64,000 nt of DNA from Phlegmacium glaucopus (GCA_015039465.1 MU130357.1:407721-471720), one strand, 5' to 3'. Positions 45,971 through 57,988 are shown, numbered from the stretch's first letter. Translations and numbers: made by a program. The notes: generated by a model not told the origin, from the sequence alone.

Positions 45971-46784
45971 CTAGCCACGGGACAGGATGAGCATCTTACA
46001 ATAGAGCTTCCGCGTCCGTTTTTGCAGGGAGTCGATGACCAGAAGCTCTCTGGATAATTGAGCAGCGCGTTTTCGTGCCTTTTGTGGCGTCATAGTGTTG
46101 TGTACTTGTTGCGTAGTCGTTGTAGGGATTTTCGAGTCCTTTAGAATGTCAGACGAACTGAGGGTAGGTGCTGGCGGCGATGTGCTGGCTGCTTGTGGGA
46201 ATGCGCAAGCTGTGGGTGAGGATGACGGCAATATATGGTCTAGCTGTTGCTAGAAATAAGTTAATATTCCATTTTCGTGGTTAAGAACCATTGTAACACA
46301 CCTTTTCAACTTTTTTGATCATCTGACATCCCTCGAAGCTTGTAGCACTTGCCGCCTGCAGCACATCCGATATCTGTGAGAGGTCTTCATCAGAGAGGTC
46401 GGAGCGGCCTTCAAACATATCCCGAAATTCTTGAACCGCGGGTGGCAGGGTATATGTTTCCGAGAAGTAATGAGACATCTGAGACTCAGGTTGACTCTCG
46501 AATTCAGGCTGGGATTCCAAGGGGGCCAGTATCTGTAACTGACATCTTAATTAGTAGAGGACCAGTAACTCTGTCTCTGGAAGCAGAGAACATACCTCAT
46601 GTTCATAGACCATCGAGCTTTCCACCTGAGATTCCGAGTCGGGATTGGAGAAAGCTTCCCACTGGCACTGGTCAGACTCGGACTCCGTTTCACCTGGAGT
46701 GCTGGGGTTGGAATCAGGGATGTAGCGTGAGCCATATTGTTGCCTTAGCAGGCGTCGCGACCTAACTGTGGATTTTTTGGGCAT
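45971..46784 (-). CDS. Second accessory gene of the Plavaka-type element
   Basis: Three exons on the minus strand: 46,596-46,784, 46,302-46,532 and 45,971-46,249. All introns are phase 0 (GTATGT, GTGTGT donors), giving 232 aa. The N-terminus is MPKKSTVRSRRLLRQQYGS (basic). The middle is acidic and Ser/Pro/Glu-rich (ESQPEFESQPESQ) with a helical segment, VQEFRDMFEGRSDLSDEDL. The C-terminus is basic (TPQKARKRAAQLSRELL, LQKRTRKLYCKM). I recognise no domain. It is convergent with the transposase and inside the element, so it is probably carried cargo or a regulator of transposition. Confidence 0.62.
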
Positions 46785-47497
46785 CTCAGCGGATTGAGCA
46801 CAAAATTGGAGTCGAAAAACTTACCGGTCGTCAGGCTGACACCATCAATGGTTTAAACAAGTGTCAACAAAAAGGCAAAAAAGCGAACCTTGAAGGTGGT
46901 TCGAAAGACGAGGACAGGGAGAGACAGAGAAGGGTATGAACTCAAAGACAGAGAATTGATGTCAAGAGGAGGGACCAAAAAGACGAAAGGTGGTTGGAAA
47001 GACAAAGACAGGGAGAGATGCAGAATGGAGAATTCAAGTTGACGACAACAGACTCGGAAGTAGTACCTCAGATGACTAGGGACTCGGAGAACACATTATT
47101 GCACGATAGGTGTTCCGTGGTGGAATACCAAGGAACCATTGTCTCGGGTGCAATAACCATCTACATAGTGAAGGTAAATCATGCCAAATATTTGGTGATG
47201 ACAACGACTGAAATTTAAATTATACCCCGTTCAGCTACTATTGAGGTTCATTGGTAGTCTCCTAGAACAGACCTAATGATAATGTGATGACAATTGTTCA
47301 CTATTATATAGAGGCCTATGATGCATAAAGACCTACAGTATCCTACCAAGCCTAATTTAGGCTACATAGATCAAGCCTGACCTAATGGTACGGAACATTT
47401 TCCCTTAAACCTATAAAGACCTACAGCGTCCTACCAACCCTAATTTGGGCTACATAGATCAAGCCTGACCTAATGGTATGGAACAGTTTTCCTGATG

Positions 47498-48040
47498 AAG
47501 GAACTCGCTCTTCTACTTGGATCACCCTCACCTTCTGTTCCTTCCACTCTCTGCACCTATATGCAAAATGTCGGTTGCTCTGACGCAGACTGGGCATCAG
47601 ACACTGTCGATTGCAAAAGTATCTCAGGTTATTCATTTTACTTTGAAGGCTCTCTCGTTTCTTGGTCTGTGGTTAAACAAAAATCAATTGCACTGTCGTC
47701 AACAGAGGCAGAGTATTATGCAATGACTCATGCATTCAAGGAGGCACTATGGCTCAAAGTATTTCTTGGTTTTCTCAAATTCCCAGTCCCTCGTCCTTTT
47801 CCTATCTTGTCTGACAACTAAGCTGCATGCTCTCTTTCAAATTCACCTGCCATTTCTGCCTGTTCAAAGCATATTGATATCCGACATCACTTTATTCGCT
47901 CTCATGTCTCTGATGGCTCGTTTTCCACCACTTGGATCCCTACAAACAATATGCCTGCCGACATTTTTACTAAACCACTACCTTTTCCATTATACAAACG
48001 TCATCGGGAAGTTCTTGGCCTTTCTATTCCTCCCAAATGA
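47498..48040 (+). pseudogene. Copia RNase H, 3' end of pol
   Basis: Continues the RT frame after the Plavaka-type insertion: KELALLLGSPSPS, then GCSDADWASDTVDCKSISGY (first RNase H Asp), VKQKSIALSSTEAEYYAM (Glu region) and a TAA right after LSDN (47,821). The frame continues CSKHIDIRHHFIRSHV and ADIFTKPLP to the stop at 48,038-48,040. The family normally has no stop after the SDN. Confidence 0.82.
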
Positions 48041-48091
48041 TTATTTTTCTTCTTTTATTTTTCTACTTCTATGTCTCATTTCCTAACCGAC

Positions 48092-48115
48092 CTGATGGGG
48101 GTGTGTTGACTTATA
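48092..48115 (+). other. Copia polypurine tract and stub of the 3' LTR
   Basis: gatgggggtg then TGTTGACTTATA. Only the first 12 bases match the 5' LTR at 33,814. The sequence beyond is unrelated, so the 3' LTR is truncated or replaced. Confidence 0.6.
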
Positions 48116-48953
48116 AGACACCTGGACAACATGTGAAAAGCTAGAAACGATGTAGGGCACAAGCAACAGTTTGTTTGAGAAAGTATGGTAACTGAGACAT
48201 AACATCTTGCTGATTAAATACTTATGTAAATAAATAACAACTTTTTTCTCACACTTTCCGAGCTCCATACGACATTCAGAGGCATCGCAAAGGCATCGAG
48301 TTAGAATCTGTTTGATGTGTTGTGTAGATATACAAAATAGACTTACTATTTGATCTGCTTCTCTTTTTTTTGAAGGGTTGTTCGCAGGTTGAAGCTGGTT
48401 GAAACCTAGGCCTTCCTCGGTCAACCCTCGGTTGCGGTTGCTTGAACTTGCTTCGTCATCGTCGTCTCTTGTTCTTTTTTTTCATCTGCGTTCCAAGTTG
48501 GAGCATCCTCATGAGTCGATGTATGGGTAGCGCCAGCGCTTGTCCTAGTCAATACAATACAAGCAGCTAGGACGGGTTCGAGAGGTTTGAACTATGTAGG
48601 ACCACGACCTCGGATTTTGTTTACAAAGCAACAGATTTGTAGTTTATAATACACAGTGGCAACTTTTTCAGTTCTGCTTCCCTTAGACTCCTTTAGAACT
48701 GTGCGCAATCGCATTCCTTCGTGCCCCAGAATTTCTGGAGATGAGGTTTTGAGAGAGTTATCCAAACCACCTTTCTATAGAAACACACACACAAGTACAT
48801 CTCATGATATTGTATTCAATATTTCATTGACGAATTGATGTTACTCAATCACTGGGCATTTGGGCCCTCAGTCCGAGTTAAATTCCATGAATAGAGATGG
48901 TTGGAAAGAAAGGGAAAAGCAGGTATAGTAGTAATACTACTAGGATGTACCAT
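48116..48953. other. Unassigned spacer
   Basis: No gene, repeat end or RNA is recognised between the Copia stub and the carboxylesterase. It probably includes the esterase 3' UTR on its right. Confidence 0.35.
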
Positions 48954-51390
48954 TCAGTTGAATCTCAACGCTCGTCGATGGTGGAACACAGTAGGATCAG
49001 AATTTATGAAATCAATCTGCTCTTGGCGGTAATTGTCTGGAATAAGCGTTGTGTTTTCACCATTCAACTGCAACAGGACCTAATTATTGAAAATGAAAAT
49101 ACGCTGGTTTAAGAAAATATTACAGCACACAAGTCAAAGGAAAAACAAACCTGGTTTTTAGGAGTGTATTGAGACCAGTTAGGACCTTTAACGCAACAAT
49201 GTCAAGGAACGAATTACAACTGGTGGGGTATATAAAGTGACAGCTTACGAGGATTTCCATGACCATCGTTAGGATCAAGACTCGTCGCGAAAGATATCCA
49301 ATAATCAATCATGATGCTGCTAAGGTGAAGGGCAGAGGCTGATGTGTCTGAAGGCGCGCCGTAAACGAAGAGAACCTCGGATCCATGTGATACTGTTATC
49401 AAAGCATCGGCATATATCGACGGGCAATAGAAACGATAAATTGGACAAACCTCCAACAGATGGGTCACCGTTGGGCTGTGGCTGCGTGAAGAGATAACCA
49501 AAGGTCTTCACTCCAGCTTGGCTTGCAGCTTGGATCCAGCTTCTTCGCTGCGACTGAAAGCTCAGATCACCCATCTTGTTTGAACTATAGTCAATAAAAG
49601 TGAAAGATAAATAAGATACAACACCGAACTCAACTAGAGCAGCTGATCGCTTGTAGCCGGAGGCTAGCCCAAAGGTGTTATTCCCAGTGTTGAAGGGAGA
49701 TCCTAGGGCTGGGATATCGGGATATAAGTCGAGTAATTTATCTGCCGTGGCCTGAAGAACATCCGGATTAACGAGTGGCGGCGAGTAACTCGTGATAATG
49801 GAATCACGAATGTCTTCCGTCGACGTCAGAGTTCGGGAGGTGAATATCGTCCCTGAAACACAGGAGGAGAATTAGTTAAACTTTTTATGCTTTAACTCCG
49901 TGATAAAAAAAACAAACCTTCATCCAAATTTGTACCAGCAATGAAGGGGATACGAGCAAAGTGTCCTGCATTGATGAGCTTTGAAGCAATATCGGGGAAA
50001 AGACCGCCGGGACCGTCAATAGTAGGATCAAACCCGAACAATTCTGGAGCTTCTGCGAGAGATTGACCAAGTCCAGTAAAAATTTCAGTCGTATTTGCTT
50101 TCCTCAAACAATCAAAAGTATTCCCAGATTTAGCCAATGTGGCGCATGAAGCAACACCAGAGACGAAGTTCTGCCAGTCAATCTCTCGACGTGCCGCGTT
50201 GAACTCCAATGCTGTTGCTGCAGAACCTGACTCAAAGATCTTTAGAATATAGGGTGAATTGTAAATCTTTTTCTCTAGAACTGAGTGATGGCTTACAGCT
50301 GCTCTAGCCAATTTTTCAATCGGAGAATTCAAGAAGAGCACAGCCGTCATGATTGCACCAGCACTTTCTCCAAATGCTGTGACCTATATCTCATGAGCGC
50401 TCTAGCACAGAGGAGGATAGTTCGCCGCTAAATTACCTTTTTCTTGTCACCGCCAAAACTTTCAATATTCGCTTGGACCCATTCCAGCGCTGCTAATTGA
50501 TCCTTAAGGGCCAGGTTGAGGGCTCCTCGGTTATCAGCTAAGATGCCAGAATGAGCGACAGAAATACATAGATGTATCGTCAAACAATACCTTCTTGACC
50601 TTGAGGGAAGCCTAATGGTCCCAGACGGTAGTTGAAATTGACATAGATGAGAGGCGTTCCCTGAAGATATGGTCAAAGTTCCGCAGTGACAGGATCATTT
50701 CATGGATCATACCCGAGCCACACTCTGAGCCACGATAGCACTGGCATTGAATACCGAGGAAACACCAGCGTCGAAACCGCCACCATAGCTATTTCAAGAA
50801 TTACACAACATGGGCAATGCATCCAAAAAAAGGTTTTTTTCACATACGTCCAAAATAACTATGGGGGGCGCCAGATGATTTTTATAAAGTCGTGTTACTG
50901 GGAGTCTATATGTTGACTTACCACCGGAAGTTTTGCATTTGACTTCAACCCTGAAGGTCTATAGACGTTAATGGTCAAACAGTCCTCCGAGAACGATGCA
51001 GACGGTGTGTTCTATGAACAATAAGACTCGCAGTAAACAGGAAGGGAGCATAAATGGCCTTACTCCTTGCAGGCATCCCTTGCCGAAATTGCTTGCGTCG
51101 AAAGTTTTCCCATCAAGCTTTGTTTTGAGAACGGGTGGTCTCAAGCGTAAATTACCCAGGGGAGGTTCGGCAAAAGGGATTCCTGTAAGTAAAAAAACTA
51201 CCTTGAGCTTCGCGATACGTAGGAAGTTTTTGAATTTCATACCACCAAAGAAATCCAACTTGAGTCCTGTTATGTCTCTTCCAGTCAATGTAGTACCCGC
51301 AATCTTGACTTGGGGAGCAGCAGCAGCATGGGGAGCAGCAGCATGAGCTACGGCTAGAAGGCCTAGCACGTAAGGAAGACTGAGAAACAT
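48954..51390 (-). CDS. Secreted type-B carboxylesterase / lipase
   Basis: About 13 short exons: 51,243-51,390; 51,064-51,182; 50,922-51,011; an 11-nt micro-exon at 50,848-50,858; 50,713-50,788; 50,591-50,660; 50,437-50,537; 50,297-50,383; 49,918-50,239; 49,451-49,852; 49,249-49,392; 49,151-49,185; 48,954-49,079. All splice sites are GT-AG and phases agree. The long exon may hide one more 60-nt in-frame intron, giving 556 or 576 aa. The start has a signal peptide, MFLSLPYVLGLLAVAHA. Landmarks: FFGGIPFAEPPLGNLRLRPP, SEDCLTINVYRPSG, FWTYGGGFDAG (oxyanion hole), nucleophile Ser about 212 in FGESAG, acid Glu in GTNLDEG, His in VSHGSEVLFVYG. All three triad residues are present. It hydrolyses carboxylic esters outside the cell; the exact substrate is unknown. 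Confidence 0.88.
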
Positions 51391-53539
51391 GTCAACTCCG
51401 AGGTGGGGTACAAAATTTGGAACCTTGGTAGGTGGCTGGCAGCAATTCTTATAGATCTTTGAATATTTCTCTCTTGCTGACGATGAGTATATTATCTCCA
51501 TACTATGGGCACGCGTGGCGGCCTTCAACATGTCAGCGGATACAATTTCGTGACTGAAAGATCTCCATATTTGTCGGTAATTGGTTCGGAAAATCCCATG
51601 AGAGATTTATGAGAGACGAAATGCATCCGATTTTCAGGGGGTTGAATTCCTCCAAATAACTGCTGCAGACTACTGCACAGTGCAACATGCCTCACAAGCC
51701 CGGAACTATAAAAAAACGTTAGTATAACTAGGTATAACTCTGTATGACTCTGAAGATAAATATGATGGCAGATGATGGCCCAGGCGGGATACTGCGGCGG
51801 GAGAAGTCCCGTACCAATGTGCGACTTGTCCATAGGTAGTACCGGCAAATAAGAACACCCGGAGTATCACAGACTCAAGAGGGCCTGGCAAGTGACACAT
51901 CAATGACGAACCGCTTGTGCTGTGACTACTGGGTGTAATCGAGCCCCTCTTAACCCATACTTCGCTATGGGTTATGAAATGGGTTTGAAGAGTCATGCTA
52001 AAAATAGAACGTAAAATTGCAAAAAATATATAATCACTGTAGCGTATTCATGGCAAATAACATCTAATGCACTTACACTAGCGAGTGAAAAGTCTGTTAA
52101 CACTGAGTCCGTCATATTATGAGGTCCTTCGAGACGAATTTTTCTGTTGAACGATTCAGGAATTGCCTGAGTAATAGGATCATTTACGTGGGCGCAGCTA
52201 GTAAGTAGTCAGCTAATTTGACGACTATTGGCAGTGGCTCGCGAGATGAGCGGCTGCTTTTAGGAGCCTGTCCAAGTAGACTCCAAGAATAGAATGAAGG
52301 TTTCTTATAAATAAGACCTTTAGACCGTGGGAATCTTACATAATCATATTTCTTGTTTGAAGTATCGTTTCGACCGACCCAAGCGACGGTTTCCAATCAC
52401 GCGTCACCAGCGTAGGTAAGCTGTGACGGTCCCAAAGCCGCTCACGCTGCTCACTCCCATCCGGACGCACTCTGGCACCAGCTCGGCTCGCGCTCACGCT
52501 CTCGACTCTCTGCTGCTGATCTCAGCCTGTCACTGTCCATGCACACGCGATGCGACGTAAAGCCCGAAAGCAAGCTGGATCAGGATCATCCCTGGATGAT
52601 CCAGGGATGTAACCTGGAACCGAACAAAAAAGCAACCGAACAGCCTCAACGACAAAGCTCAGATGCGATGGGACAAAACATCATGATTGGGACAGGGAGA
52701 GAAGACCATCTCGCACCTCTGTAAGTTGAATGACTTGGATTGGGATTGACTACTTATCCATGATTAGAGCACTCAAAAAAAAATAGCTTCGCAATTGCAA
52801 TGCCACTCACGCAAGAGCAAACTGATGGTGTCGATCCTCGGTTAAGTAGGAGGATGCCAAGAGTTCTCCCTCCTCGATCAAGGTCCCAATGTATGTCATC
52901 AAAGCTAGTGAAGAGGATTGTGGTTGGTAAAGGACAAGAGGGGACCTCGAGAGCGGTGGTGAGTTCAAACTGTTCAATGTGATAAAGTTATATATTGCCT
53001 GCCACTTATCGTACACGAGGCAAACATTCTCACCAATCTCTCGAAGATGAAGCCTTTGTTAATTTTGAGTGTGTTACATACACCTGCCAAGGTATGTTCT
53101 TGCTATTATACGTACATGTACTGGCTCGTGGCACTAATGCCCAGTTGCAGCTGTGAGCCGAATACCACAAGTTGAACCCAATTCAAGAATTGACCCAAGC
53201 CCCCATCACGTCCGTCTGACCGACCCTACCCGGAACGGGCATTCTGCCAAGTTGCCAAAGCCAGAGCGTTAATTGTTTGCCCATCAAAATATGAAGTCGT
53301 CGCAAAGCCCGAAAATGACAGTTCTTAGCCTACCGTCCATGTTTTCTTGCAGAAGAGTGACAGTTTATTAAGGGGAGAAGACAGTTTTCTTGATGATTTT
53401 GGGCTGCTGCAAAGGTGGAACCGTAGTTCTTGCCTCCGTTCTGGTTCAGCAAGCTGGTTCAGTCAGGTAATGAATGTGAATGCCTATCACCGCTAGTATT
53501 CACTCATAGTTCCTTGCTTCCTCGTCTCAAGGAAGAACC
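51391..53539. other. Long spacer between the esterase and the Crypton-like element
   Basis: The first 200 bp are presumably the esterase promoter. A GC-richer stretch at about 52,435-52,570 and several short frames (for example 52,539-52,724) lack recognisable features. No RNA gene is seen. The left boundary of the Crypton-like element cannot be fixed, as Cryptons lack terminal inverted repeats. Confidence 0.35.
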
Positions 53540-53790
53540 ACCATCGTCGCCCAAGGTCTTCATGCTGGCGATATTGCTGGCATTTCCCCTGACCATGAGT
53601 CCCTCCTCAGCCCCACCCTCACCCCCAATCATTTGTCACCGCTCTCCCATCTCAAATGAACCATCGTCATCCAAGGTCCCCACGCTAGCGATATCACTGG
53701 CCTTTCCCCTTCCCCTGACCATGAGTCCTTCCTCAGCCCCAGGACTTTCCCCACCCCCGATCACTTGTCACCTCAAATTCCTACCTTCCA
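53540..53790. repeat. Two tandem units of about 115-120 bp
   Basis: The series cccaaggt/tccaaggt, gcgatat, ggcctttcccct, tgaccatgagtcc, cctcagcccca, cacttgtcacc appears twice, at 53,545-53,640 and 53,670-53,775. It may be an upstream exon or the promoter region of the recombinase. Confidence 0.6.
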
Positions 53791-54126
53791 CCAACTGACC
53801 TGACTGGTTCTCTACCTGGCGCCAGTGCCCAGTGCCAAAGCTCCAAGGCTGTTCCTAGATGCTCATCGAGTCATCTGCCATTGATGGTCACAAACCTGCC
53901 AGAGGTCCCTGCGTTCATCTGGGACTGCCTCATCTGGGACTGCCTCAGCAACAGCCAGTCCACCAACAGCTTCCTAGTGTGAGTTCAACATTGTTGCGCA
54001 ATATATTCATTATTATAATAGCCAAATAGAATAATTTGTCATGTGAAACATGTATGAAAACACACCCAGGAGGCGCATTGTCTTTCATCTTTCCCTATTC
54101 ACCTCTCTCTCTCTGCCCAACATCAC

Positions 54127-55905
54127 ATGCCTACCCGACTTCACATCTCTCCACTGGACTCACCTGCGTTTGCAGGTATTCCCAGTTCTATGAAAATTGA
54201 CAGAAGAGGAGAGATTGAGGACAACGACATTGCTGTGGACATGGAGGACGAGCAGGGCACTGTTCCAGACCTCGCAGAAGAGGATTTGGTTGGGGTTGAT
54301 GACGAGGAAACACTTGTTGGCTTGCCATCGCAATGGTCTGACACGATTACAGGGGCCTCGAAAGTGGTATCAGAGCGTACTGAGAAAGGTTATCAGCGGT
54401 AAGTCCCAACCTTCACTGGCTTTCTTGGCCTTTCTGTTTTGATATTGATACACTGATACTGATCTCCCTCCTCTGTAGCCTTGTGGATGCATGCACGTCC
54501 TTCCTGGTTGTAAAGAAGTTAATCAAGGCAAAGGAAGAATTCTTATGCAAGAGTCCGCCTCAAGATTCTGCACGATTCATTATTGCTTGGATAATGAACG
54601 AGTGGGTTCAATCTCCATACCTATATGCTCAAGAGCTGAGACTAACAACTTCCAAAGATGCGACAGTTGCAATCTCGACGGGAGCGACAAGAGCTCATCT
54701 ACAATCCGGAGCGGCTATACGCATGCCCAGAAGATGCGTGCTGCCATGACCTATGCATTCGGGCGGCTTTATGGTTGTGGCAGCCGGTCTTGGCAGATGG
54801 ATGAATCCCGGGGGGTAATGGTTGGAAACCCATCCATTTCTACTGAGGTTTCTGACTACATGCTTGCTTTACACCGCCGTAAGGTAAGGACCTTAGGCTT
54901 GACTTTTCCAGCTCTTTTTTTTTGACCGTCTGACTTTGGTTTTACCGGCACCTTAGGTTCAGGGAGGTGAAACCTCCACCAGTGCTCGTGCGATGACCCC
55001 AGTGAGTAAGCACAAGGTTTCCGCCTGTCCTTCACCTTCTGACGCAGTGGTTAGGGAATGATGGAGAAGCTCTATGACTTCAACCATCAAGCTGAGCTTT
55101 GGGAGGTCGGAAAATGTGCACCAAACAGTCGGAATGCTGGTTCATGGGGAGGGCCATTCCACCGCCGGCTGGTTCAGGCTGTTTATACGATCTCGTACCT
55201 GTGCTTGCTTCGCATCGATGAGGTCCTCAAGATTCGCAGGGAACATATTAAATTGGAGGAGGATGGCAAGGTCACTCTGACACTGCCCTTCCGTAAAACG
55301 CATCAGTTTGGAGGTGAGTATTTTACTTGAACTATACAAATAACCACTCTGACCTGTCATCTTGTCATAACTGTACTAGACATCAAGCCATTTGTCCTGT
55401 ACCCTCTCAGTCCAGAAGAAACCTATCTATGCCCTGTTCGTGCCTTGGCTGACTGGATACATGCCTCGAAGATCACCTCTGGCTTTCTGTTTCGTCAGCT
55501 GGCTGCCGGTAGACCAGCTGAGAGAGATAGTGCAGTGGTACGTTCATCGCTTCTTCTGTCCTCTTTTAAATTATACCTCATATTTTATATTTTTTTGAGA
55601 CATCTGCCCAGTTTCTGGAGATGTTTCGTCGCAACCTTGCTGAGCTTGAGGTTGACTTTACCCCTTATGGAACACACTCCTTTCGACGAGGGGGATGTCA
55701 GTACCTAGCATCGGTTCGACGCTGGCTTCTTCGAAGGATCTGTGAGTGGGGTGGCTGGAGTACAGATTTCTCCAACATGACGATCGTAAAGTATCTGATC
55801 TCCTGGAGCGATGACCCGACAGAATCCCGGGATGAATTCTTCAACCCAAAACGTGTTGCTACAGTGAGGTGCCCCCACTGTGGAAGGTCTTGTAGTTGCT
55901 CGTAG
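54127..55905 (+). CDS. Crypton-like tyrosine recombinase
   Basis: Seven exons keep one frame: 54,127-54,398; 54,479-54,601; 54,658-54,883; 54,957-55,001; 55,055-55,313; 55,380-55,537; 55,600-55,905. That gives 462 aa from the first ATG, though more N-terminal exons are possible. The N-terminal part has a SAM-like core-binding region (TIRSGYTHAQKMRAAMTYAF). The catalytic part shows Arg about 275 in YLCLLRIDEVLKI, the HxxR box at His 387-Arg 390 in THSFRRGGCQYL, and Trp in ICEWGGW. The presumed nucleophile is Tyr about 426 in TIVKYLISW. These residues make a complete tyrosine-recombinase site that cuts and rejoins DNA through a 3'-phosphotyrosine. The C-terminus ends in a Cys-rich CPHCGRSCSCS. 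The gene looks intact. A convergent companion gene lies 170 bp downstream. Confidence 0.85.
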
Positions 55906-56072
55906 TAGATTACATTAGATTAACATGAACAGAACAAAAATGCAAATGAAGCTGATATTAAAAAGTGTGTAATTGGTGTGTAAGGTAATTTAGAACTTGT
56001 TGAATTGAATAGCGAGCAAATGACTACTGTAATTGGCATGAATGACGAATGACTGCCTGACTGCTGGCTGCC
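55906..56072. other. Convergent intergenic gap
   Basis: Holds the 3' ends of the recombinase and the companion gene. AT-rich; no hairpin of note. Confidence 0.4.
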
Positions 56073-57988
56073 CTATGTCAAGCCCTGTAATTTTCGATAC
56101 ATCCTTGCTATGTCGGCCGGCTTACACATGACATGCACTTTCCCATTCTTCTTGTAGACGAATGTGGATGCAAAGTGATCGCCATATTCTTCCTTCGCCT
56201 GCTCAGTAAGTTGATCATTCTCTTCTACTCGCAGAGTTTTGAGCCGGGTGATGATTGCTGTGTAATTCATTCTAGTTCCTGTCGAATCACTGAACTCCTT
56301 CCAGAAGTCAGCCTCAGAGCCTTCACGCCATCGTTGGACAATGTACTGTAGTATTCATACATAGGGTCAATCAGAAAAGAAAAGTAGACTGGTGTTATAA
56401 TGACGAACCTTCCACTCAGAGTGACGTGATTTCAACACGTTCCACTGCCTTGACTTCCAAGGTCCATCAACTTTTGAGCTTGCGTAAACAAATGGCCAAT
56501 ACACGATGGCGATGGGGATGTCCTTGATGTGCAAGGCTGACTGTCCATCCCAGTCTGTTGACGTGTCGTCCCACATCCGGTTGAGTCGAGGCAGATCATC
56601 AGCAAACGTTGGCGCAGGTGGAAATGGCACATCGTCTGGAGTGAATGTGAGAGCGGTGCTGTTTCCAAGTGTAAGGGTGCGTGCTTCAGGCAAGGAGGTC
56701 GTCATGGCTTCACTGGCTTGGGACTCCTCTTGAACATTCTCAGGTGGTTCTAATTCCGATGTTGTGCTGGTAGCTGAATATCGAGGAGGGGTTGAGGTGC
56801 TTGCGAGGAGAATGGGTAGAAGATGTTGGTACGGTCCCTTGATGATGGCCTTTATCTCGTCGAAACCGCTGTTGATGGTGTCATTGAGCGCGGATGTGTT
56901 CTGTTAAGTTAAGAGACAAGTTGAAGTTGTAAGCTGCTGCTGCCAAGAAATACCGGTACTCACTACATGTTGACCAGCTGCTTGGGCTCGATACGCATCA
57001 CGGGCTGGCTTGTCCATGTGGGGGAATCTTTTCAATATGTTGTCCGCCTGGTGGGTTCCTTAATGGTTAGTAAATGGAAGAGATCTGTGGTGTCGTGCGC
57101 TTACTTACCCAATCGAGGTCACCCTTGCCATTGATGACTTGCAATGCAGCGAGTTGTGCGGCCTGCGTTGGGAGCATCGCTATCGCTAGTGCACAGGGCA
57201 CAGCCTGTTGTTGTTGACCGGGAAAGAGATTCTCAGCGAGGGACACGGACAGCTTCTTGGACGTCCTCTTGCTGCCAATTCGGGGACCTCTGTGCATGCG
57301 ACGAGCTCCAGGAAGGATGCTATCATATATATAAAAGAAAGTGGTGAGTGAGAAGGGGGAAAAAAAGAGGCGATAGAAGGCCTGTATGCACCGATCCCAT
57401 GCAGCCTGATTCCGACTAAACTTGCGCAGCTCATTCTTGAGGGCTTTCTTGTTGCCAGAGTAGTGTAGGCCAAATCCGCGGCACCAGTCTTTGAGGGTCG
57501 TCTTGTCCTGCTTGTTTCTAGGCAGAAAATCAAATCAGCTGAAGTAAGTGGGTGGCTCGTCAGGATAACAACAAAAATGGAGGGACGCACATGTCCAGGA
57601 GCCAGGTCTCCATCTTGCCATCCACAACATGTGGGAATGGCATTGGCTCCTCCTTGATGTCTACATCCATGGGATCGTCACCGTCGCAGCACGACAAGTC
57701 CATCGTTGTTGTTGGCTGTTTGCAAATGACGAGGCAGAAGCAGGTGCAGCAGATCGAGAGTATCGCCAGAAAACCGAGGGCAGTAATGAAGCCCAGGTGA
57801 AGGTGACGAGCTTGAGGAGCCTGAGCGACGTCGAGAGAGCTGTCAGTGTCGGTGCTGGCCTGGATCGGAGGGGTTGTGGTAGTCTTGGCCTCGATCCCGA
57901 TCACACTCAGCGCCGTCGATGCGCCGTCGAAGCGCCATGTTCCGTCCTGCTCTGGCAGTGATCTAATTGAAAGGCGACGGGGGGGCAT
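56073..57988 (-). CDS. Crypton companion protein (putative DNA-binding)
   Basis: Six exons on the minus strand agree in phase: 57,591-57,988; 57,392-57,517; 57,109-57,319; 56,964-57,047; 56,409-56,900; 56,073-56,345. The product is 527 aa from ATG 57,988 (MPPRRLSIRSLPEQDGTWRF). The order is a variable start with a hydrophobic segment (LGFITALGFLAILSICC), then NKQDKTTLKDWCRGFGLHYS, then KNELRKFSRNQAAWDR. Near the C-terminus is WDDTSTDWDGQSALHIKDIP ... WPFVYA ... WNVLKSRHSEWK ... DFWKEFSD. The WDD-W / YW-VY / W..FW pattern resembles a GCR1_C-like fungal DNA-binding region and is typical of proteins next to basidiomycete Crypton recombinases. Function is inferred from that context: target or end recognition. 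Confidence 0.75.

Larger units (their letters stand above)
39320..47497. mobile_element. Plavaka-type (CACTA-like) DNA transposon, 8.2 kb, TSD aa
   Basis: Ends: catcaggaaaacgg at 39,320 and the inverse ccgttt-like cagttttcctgatg ending at 47,497. The dinucleotide aa flanks both sides (39,318-39,319 and 47,498-47,499), and removal with one copy restores the Copia frame (LTGT then KELALLLG). Subterminal repeats are a 65-bp direct pair (39,495-39,625, ttaggcaa / ccataggatcgtct) on the left and an 85-bp pair (47,320-47,480, gggctacatagatcaagcct type) on the right. CCTACATAGG-like words occur on both sides. Inside are an accessory gene, a transposase (mostly in mirrored segment C) and a second accessory gene. 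Confidence 0.85.
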
